Assembly (NCBI GenBank): GCA_035576005.1
Contig: DATLXH010000018.1
Location: forward strand, 1-10,782
DNA: 10,782 nt
Source: DATLXH01 sp035576005
GTDB taxonomy: Bacteria > Acidobacteriota > Thermoanaerobaculia > Gp7-AA8
Direction of reading: 5' to 3'
The notes below the pieces were generated by a model, which ran no database searches, was not told the origin of the DNA, and was given only the letters and a program-made list of their open reading frames with translations. Below are positions 6,544 through 10,782 of the stretch, piece after piece; within the stretch, counting starts at the first letter, position 1; every line of letters starts with the position of its first letter. Made by a program: the position numbers and the translations under genes.

Positions 6544-7737
6544 TCATTCCTTCCGATGTTTCAGACTCTGGACGGCTCCGAGAGCTGGTTGCGATTGCTC
6601 TCGCCCGCTCCAGTCGCGCGCACTCCGCGGGATCAACTCCCGCATCGTTCTCAAAGCTGTTTCGACCTGACTTGCCGTGGTAAGCCGACTGAGTGAGATC
6701 CTCACAGAGCTTCTGGCATCTTCCTCCGAAAGCCCCATTGCAATCAACACGTGACTGGGCTCGATCCGTCCGGAAGAGCATGCGGAACCGGTCGAGACTG
6801 CAATACCGGCGAGGTCGAGCGCGATTACGATCGACTCTCCGTCATGATCGCGGAAGCAGATATTCGACGTGTTCGGAAGCCGGCCCGTCTTCCCTGAATT
6901 GATGGTTGAAACCGGGAAGGCTTGCATCAGATCTACCTCGATCCTGTCGCGCAACACGGCCATAGTTCCGCTCTCAACGAGCGATGCAATTCCGGCAGCA
7001 GCCCCGAAGGCTGCGGCCAGCGGAGCATTCTCCGTCCCGGCTCGACGCCGCCGCTCCTGAGCCCCTCCCACGAGGAACGAGGCGACCTTCGTTCCCTCCC
7101 GAACATAAAGCGCACCGATCCCCTTTGGACCGTGCATTTTGTGCGCTGCCAGCGAGAGTGAGTCGACTCCGAGCTCCTCGACATCAACGGCAATTTTCCC
7201 GCACGCCTGCACCGCATCCGTGTGAAGGTGGATCTGCCTTGGCCGGCAGAGTTTTGCCACGTCGGCAACCGGTTGCAACGCTCCGGTCTCGTTGTTCGCG
7301 AGCATCACGACGACGAGCTTTGTGTCCGATCGGAGTGAATCCTCGATTGCCGCAGCGCTGATGACCCCGTCTGCGTCAGGTGGCACACGTGTCACACCAT
7401 GCCCTCGCCGCTCGAGCTCGAGGATCGGCTCCGAGACCGACGGATGCTCGATCGTCGTTGTCACAATGTGACAGCCCGACTCCGCGGATAATGCTTTTCC
7501 GAAGATGGCTGAATTGTTCGACTCGGTACCACCACTCGTGAAAACGAGGTCGCGACCTCTGGCCCCAATGAGCGCTGATACCGAATCTCTGGCCCCTTCC
7601 AGGACGCGACGCGCTCGCTGCCCTTCGTGGTGGATGCTCGACGCATTGCCGAAAGACGTTTTCAGCTCACGCTCGAGAAGAGCAAGAACCTCAGGATGGA
7701 TTTCTGTAGTGGCGTTGTTGTCGAAATAGATCCGCAT
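6544..7737 (-). CDS. Cysteine desulfurase, IscS/NifS type
   Basis: This PLP enzyme removes sulfur from cysteine as a persulfide for Fe-S cluster assembly, tRNA thiolation and similar uses, in the cytoplasm. It has 397 residues and group I features. The N-terminus is Y-F-D-N-N-A-T-T (4-11). His98 is in I-E-H-P-S, and N-N-E-T-G lies at 148-152. Asp174 and Gln177 contact the cofactor, Lys200 in A-A-H-K-M-H-G-P-K-G carries PLP, and the catalytic Cys320 is in S-T-G-S-A-C-S-S-G. R-R-A-G-T-E-N (231-237) is also conserved. All residues needed for activity are present. The C-terminus runs on for about 30 charged residues past the fold. No iscU, iscR or thiI-like partner is adjacent, so the sulfur acceptor cannot be read from context. 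The family start M-x-I-Y-F/L-D matches the chosen ATG, although GAAGGA lies directly against it with no normal spacing. It is divergent from the VWA gene, with 34 bp between the starts. Confidence 0.95.
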   Translation of the reverse strand: MRIYFDNNATTEIHPEVLALLERELKTSFGNASSIHHEGQRARRVLEGARDSVSALIGARGRDLVFTSGGTESNNSAIFGKALSAESGCHIVTTTIEHPSVSEPILELERRGHGVTRVPPDADGVISAAAIEDSLRSDTKLVVVMLANNETGALQPVADVAKLCRPRQIHLHTDAVQACGKIAVDVEELGVDSLSLAAHKMHGPKGIGALYVREGTKVASFLVGGAQERRRRAGTENAPLAAAFGAAAGIASLVESGTMAVLRDRIEVDLMQAFPVSTINSGKTGRLPNTSNICFRDHDGESIVIALDLAGIAVSTGSACSSGRIEPSHVLIAMGLSEEDARSSVRISLSRLTTASQVETALRTMRELIPRSARDWSGREQSQPALGAVQSLKHRKE

Positions 7738-7771
7738 TCCTTCGCTCTATGACTCGCCAGGAGTCGAACCC
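7738..7771. promoter_or_regulatory. 34-bp divergent start region with hairpin over the VWA gene RBS
   Basis: Two genes start back to back here. The rightward ribosome-binding site AGGAG (7759-7763) is 8 nt before the VWA-gene ATG. GACTC (7751-7755) and GAGTC (7761-7765) form a 5-bp stem with a 5-nt loop that covers most of this site in the rightward transcript. The gap is too short for two full promoters, so each promoter must reach into the opposite gene. I could not pick convincing -35/-10 pairs. Confidence 0.45.
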
Positions 7772-10417
7772 ATGAAAAAGACGATCGCTCTGATCTGCTC
7801 GCTGAATTTCGTCGTAGCAAACGTCTCGTCACAGACAAACAATCCACCCGCGATCGAGCCGCCACGAGTGACCACTCCGCAGGCAACTGCGCCGGAAGCT
7901 CAGAAACCTGCCCTCGACCCGATCAATGACCCGGGAGTCCGAAAACTCTCCAGGCGCGATCGGAAGGACAGGATCAAAAACCTGACCGAGACCTACCAGA
8001 ACTTTCTCAAAGACGTCGAGCCGATCATCATGCCGACCGAGCTCAACGCCTTCCTGCAGCTGGAATCCGACGCGCAGAGAGAGGTGTACATCGAGGCATT
8101 CTGGAAACTTCGCGACAGTGACCGCAAGACGATCTATAACGAATACCGCGAGACATACTACGAGCGGCTGGGGGAAGCGAAGGAAAAGTTCAAGTACCTC
8201 ACCTCTGAACGTTCGAGAACCTATCTGGTCCAGGGACGGCCTGACACGATCGTCAAGAGTGACTGCCCTCGCTACCTGCAACCGATCGAGGTCTGGTACT
8301 ACGACTTCCTGCAGGGTAAAGGACACAAGGTCTACCTCCTTTTTTACGAGCCCCGCAATGGCAGCGACTACGTGCTCTGGCAGCAGATCGGCCGCAGCGG
8401 GGAAGACATGGATGTTCTTCTGTCGGTCGATGGCCAGCGATTGGGCGCCGCCGAGGTGTTCCAGGGAAGCTCAGGGGGAGGGCGTGTCAGCCGAGTCGCG
8501 TATGACTGCCCGAACGGTGACGCCGTTCTGAGCGCGATGTACTGGATGCAATCCAACAGGACCGAAGCGGCACGACTCTGGGATCCTCCAGCGGTCGACC
8601 AGGAGGAAGTTCGTGACATCCTTCGCGCCGCGGTTTTGTCGAATCCGAATGCTCCCAGACTCAAAGCAGCGTTTTCTGTGCGTTATCCCGGCAAGCGCGG
8701 CGCGCGCACCGACACAGAGATGACCATCGAGCTCGATGCCTCTCAGCTTACGGCAAAGGAAATCGGCGGCGTCAAAAGCTACAGCATCGACCTCACCGGC
8801 GAGGTACTGAAAGAGGAGAAGATGTTCGAGACCTTCCGGTACCGTTTCGACTTCCCCGCCGATCCTCCCCAGGCAAAGCTCCCCATCACAATCGAACGTT
8901 TTCTCAGGCCGGCAGACTACAAGCCGCGCATCAAAGTCGTCGACGCGAACTCCGGAGCGGAAGCTCTGATCGAGAGTGCCATCTCGGTCCCGCAACTCCA
9001 AGACTCGGCCGAACTGGTTGCGCAGAGACAGGAATCACAGGCTGCCCTCACGAAGCTGCAGAGCGAGATCCGTAGCGGCGAGGACAGGCTCCGCATCGTC
9101 CCTCTGGCGGACTCGTTACTCAGCGGGCTTCAGCATATCGAAACACTCATCACCGGAAGCGCGATCAAAGCTGTCGAGTTCTATCTCGATGGCAAAAGAG
9201 TCATGGTCAAGCGCTCCCCGCCCTTCACGCTTGACCTCGATTTCGGAGAGGTCCCGCAGGTCCGTCGCATCAAAGCAGTAGGCCTCGATGCCACCGGCAA
9301 GATCGTCACCGGGGACGATCTGACTCTCAACACAGGAACCGACGAATTCAAAGTACGGATTGCCCATCCTCGCGTGGCGACTAATGTTTCAGGAAGGATC
9401 CGGGTCGAGATCGAGCCATCGATACCGGAAGGGAAGACTCTGGCGCGAGTTGAGCTCTATCTGAACGAGCAGAAGCTCGCCACCATTTACGATCCACCGT
9501 TCGTTCAGACTGTCACCGTACCGGCGAATCAGGCAGTCGGCTATCTCCGCGCCGTGGCAACCTTGAAAGATTCTGACGTGACGCCGGTTGAAGATGTCGT
9601 CTTCATCAACACGCCGGGATTCATCGAGCAGGTCGACGTCCATCTGGTTGAGCTCCCGACGACCGTTCTCAAGGGAGGCCGGCCGCTGAGCGGTCTTGCC
9701 CAGGCGTCCTTCTCGGTTACTGATGAAGGAAAGCCCGCAAAAATCTCGAAATTCGAGTACGTCACCAAACTCCCTCTGTCACTCGGACTCACAGTAGACA
9801 CCTCAGAGTCGATGCGACCGAGAATGTTGGAGGCTCAGAAAGCTGGCTCTGAGTTCTTCACAAACATTCTCCGTCCCGGCGACAAAGCGTTCGTGGTTGC
9901 GTTCAGCTCGCAACCTACACTGATTCAGAAGTGGACTGCCAGGCTCTCAGATCTCAATGCCGGAGTCTCATCGATGCGGGCCGAGCAGGCAACCGCGATC
10001 TTCGATGCCATCGTTTTCTCACTTTACAACTTCCAGGGGATCAAAGGGCAGAAGGCTCTGGTCGTCCTCACAGACGGAAAGGACACAGCCTCCCGCTTCA
10101 CGTTTGAACAATCTCTCGAGTACGCCCGGAGGGCTGCCGTCCCGATTTACACGATCGGGCTGGGGATCAAGACGACCGATGTCGACGCCCGCTTCAAGAT
10201 GGGTCGCTTCAGCAACGAGACTGGTGGGAACGTCTTCTATATCGAGAAGGCAAGTGACCTCCAGAAGATCTACGCTGCGATTCAGGAAGAGCTGCGATCG
10301 CAGTACCTCATCGGCTTTTATCCCCCTGAAGGAGTGAAGTCAGGCTCGAAGTGGCGCACCGTCACGGTCGAGGCGAAAGAAGGCAAGGCGAAGACGATTC
10401 GAGGCTATTACCCATGA
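7772..10417 (+). CDS. Secreted GWxTD-like, Ig-like and VWA domain protein
   Basis: This 881-residue protein starts with a Sec signal peptide (M-K-K, hydrophobic to about 17, likely cut near A-N-V-S-S) and no lipobox, so it is periplasmic or exported. A Pro/Ala/Thr-rich linker (22-50) follows. Residues about 85-185 match the GWxTD domain: A-F-L-Q-L-E-S, E-A-F-W-K-L-R-D, N-E-Y-R-E-T-Y-Y-E-R, then R-T-Y-L-V-Q-G-R-P-D and V-W-Y-Y-D. The name-giving GWxTD stretch is replaced by Y-L-T-S-E. About 455-520 and 530-610 are two related Ig-like segments, each with V-E-[FL]-Y-L-[DN] and P-P-F motifs. About 615-665 is the strand-rich lead-in seen in VWFA-related acidobacterial proteins. The VWA domain (about 668-855) has a complete metal site: D-T-S-E-S at 676-680, Thr741 and Asp768 in L-T-D-G-K-D. 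Metal-dependent protein binding at the envelope is likely, but the partner is unknown. AGGAG lies 8 nt before the ATG. The gene is transcribed away from the rest of the window. Confidence 0.9.
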   Translation: MKKTIALICSLNFVVANVSSQTNNPPAIEPPRVTTPQATAPEAQKPALDPINDPGVRKLSRRDRKDRIKNLTETYQNFLKDVEPIIMPTELNAFLQLESDAQREVYIEAFWKLRDSDRKTIYNEYRETYYERLGEAKEKFKYLTSERSRTYLVQGRPDTIVKSDCPRYLQPIEVWYYDFLQGKGHKVYLLFYEPRNGSDYVLWQQIGRSGEDMDVLLSVDGQRLGAAEVFQGSSGGGRVSRVAYDCPNGDAVLSAMYWMQSNRTEAARLWDPPAVDQEEVRDILRAAVLSNPNAPRLKAAFSVRYPGKRGARTDTEMTIELDASQLTAKEIGGVKSYSIDLTGEVLKEEKMFETFRYRFDFPADPPQAKLPITIERFLRPADYKPRIKVVDANSGAEALIESAISVPQLQDSAELVAQRQESQAALTKLQSEIRSGEDRLRIVPLADSLLSGLQHIETLITGSAIKAVEFYLDGKRVMVKRSPPFTLDLDFGEVPQVRRIKAVGLDATGKIVTGDDLTLNTGTDEFKVRIAHPRVATNVSGRIRVEIEPSIPEGKTLARVELYLNEQKLATIYDPPFVQTVTVPANQAVGYLRAVATLKDSDVTPVEDVVFINTPGFIEQVDVHLVELPTTVLKGGRPLSGLAQASFSVTDEGKPAKISKFEYVTKLPLSLGLTVDTSESMRPRMLEAQKAGSEFFTNILRPGDKAFVVAFSSQPTLIQKWTARLSDLNAGVSSMRAEQATAIFDAIVFSLYNFQGIKGQKALVVLTDGKDTASRFTFEQSLEYARRAAVPIYTIGLGIKTTDVDARFKMGRFSNETGGNVFYIEKASDLQKIYAAIQEELRSQYLIGFYPPEGVKSGSKWRTVTVEAKEGKAKTIRGYYP

Positions 10418-10596
10418 TCCTCCGAGCCCGCGCCGCCGTCCTGGCCATGGCCATGAACGTGGGGACGGTGCAGCCGCTCGATCTCCTGCGCCTCCTGCGG
10501 GTGCCGGCGATCCACTTTGTGTTGAAACGCATTCACAACCGAAGCGCAAGGGTCTGCAGGGATCGAGCGCATCAGCGCTCCCGCCGCGTCGCCTGA
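10414..10596 (+). CDS. Doubtful 60-codon frame overlapping the VWA gene stop
   Basis: An ATG overlaps the stop of the VWA gene as ATGA, the geometry of translationally coupled genes, and opens a 60-codon frame ending at a TGA. The product is rich in Arg, Leu and Ala, with no signal peptide, recognisable motif or clear domain. No separate ribosome-binding site is visible, and the opposite strand is also open over the same stretch, as is common in GC-rich non-coding DNA. I list it only because of the overlap and think it is probably not a gene. Confidence 0.12.
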   Translation: MILRARAAVLAMAMNVGTVQPLDLLRLLRVPAIHFVLKRIHNRSARVCRDRAHQRSRRVA

Positions 10597-10782
10597 GTGG
10601 ACCATTCATCAGCATCTGTTACCGCGGGGAACGCTGGTGGAGATGTGATGACACCCGGCGTGGACTCGCGCCCCGAAAGGGGCGAATCCCTCTCCCCGGC
10701 GGGGAGAGGGTGGTCGCGTAAGCGACCGGGAGAGGGGCCGCGAGAGATACGAAGACCTCGCCCTTTTCGACGGACTGGCGAG
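10418..10782. other. 365-bp gene-poor stretch downstream of the VWA gene
   Basis: No convincing gene is present. A 6-bp hairpin GAGCGC / GCGCTC with loop ATCA lies at 10565-10580 and might mark the transcript end, but no T-run follows. The hairpin cluster at 10669-10737 comes next. At the very end CTCGCC (10757-10762) and GGCGAG (10777-10782) form another inverted pair with a 14-nt spacer, which may continue past the window edge. Confidence 0.5.
10669..10737. repeat. REP-like cluster of three tight hairpins
   Basis: Three perfect hairpins stand in a row: CGCCCC-GAAA-GGGGCG (10669-10684), CCCTCTCCCC-GGC-GGGGAGAGGG (10688-10710, 10-bp stem) and GGTCGC-GTAA-GCGACC (10712-10727). A trailing GGGAGAGGGG (10728-10737) can compete with the right arm of the middle stem. 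Two loops are of GNRA type. Dense intergenic hairpins like this are typical of REP-type dispersed repeats; the sequence resembles an intergenic repeat that I have seen in several unrelated GC-rich genomes, from memory only. Confidence 0.6.

Noticed and set aside
7745..7772. GGGTTCGACTCC on the minus strand, resembling a tRNA T-arm and 3' end
   Set aside because: The T-stem pairs at only three or four positions, no acceptor, D or anticodon arm is found on either side, and the stretch overlaps the VWA ribosome-binding site and start.
8471..9001. 176-codon minus-strand frame inside the VWA gene
   Set aside because: It is antisense to a convincing 881-residue coding frame with a signal peptide and VWA metal-site residues, and has no recognisable domain.
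10565..10580. Hairpin GAGCGC / GCGCTC as a terminator of the VWA gene
   Set aside because: The 6-bp stem is real but no T-run follows and it lies about 150 bp beyond the stop, so I mention it only as part of the gene-poor stretch.
10408..10605. Minus-strand frame of 65 codons at the VWA gene end
   Set aside because: It overlaps the VWA stop, has no ribosome-binding site I can see, and several frames are open in this GC-rich stretch.
1..10782. CRISPR array, defence island or prophage
   Set aside because: No regularly spaced direct repeats, nuclease-helicase clusters, integrases or phage structural genes are visible; RmuC is a widespread chromosomal gene and is not evidence of a defence locus on its own.

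Overview
The window looks like ordinary chromosome from a GC-rich, didermic, soil- or sediment-type bacterium. Acidobacteriota is the best guess. The main clue is the large secreted protein at the right: a GWxTD-like region followed by Ig-like segments and a VWA domain of the 'VWFA-related acidobacterial' type, an architecture I associate with that phylum. A DUF4388 (PatA N-terminal-like) protein and an Lgt with the GRIGCF variant fit the same broad group. No rRNA, tRNA, CRISPR array, phage gene or transposase gene was found.

Layout. Six genes lie on the minus strand and are read right to left: an IscS/NifS-type cysteine desulfurase (7737-6544), a DUF4388 protein that starts 1 bp after it at a TTG codon (6542-5409), lgt (5087-4275), aroC (4205-3036), a class V PLP-dependent aminotransferase-fold enzyme (2889-1696) and rmuC (1564-152). 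One gene is read rightward from a 34-bp divergent gap: the 881-residue GWxTD-like/VWA protein (7772-10417). The desulfurase and DUF4388 genes are almost certainly one operon. lgt and aroC are 69 bp apart and may be co-transcribed. The aminotransferase and rmuC have gaps of 131-146 bp upstream, and rmuC has a credible promoter of its own.

Non-coding content. The 321-bp gap between the DUF4388 gene and lgt holds a roughly 145-bp MITE-like element with imperfect 16-bp terminal inverted repeats that begin with TTAA, a GC-rich perfect hairpin and a run of ten G. The first 150 bp hold a lone copy of the same 15-bp element end and a related hairpin, so at least two traces of one repeat family flank the lgt-aroC-aminotransferase-rmuC block. 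The last 365 bp hold no convincing gene. They end in a REP-like cluster of three tight hairpins, two with GNRA-type tetraloops.

Functions. The genes are mostly housekeeping: sulfur mobilisation for Fe-S clusters and thio-modification (desulfurase), lipoprotein maturation (Lgt), aromatic amino acid synthesis (AroC) and genome maintenance (RmuC). The DUF4388 protein suggests a signalling or regulatory role, and the VWA protein is exported. I see no sign of a new defence or mobile-gene system. The points most worth a second look are the MITE family, the compact divergent start region with a hairpin over the ribosome-binding site, and the VWA protein whose GWxTD signature has been lost.
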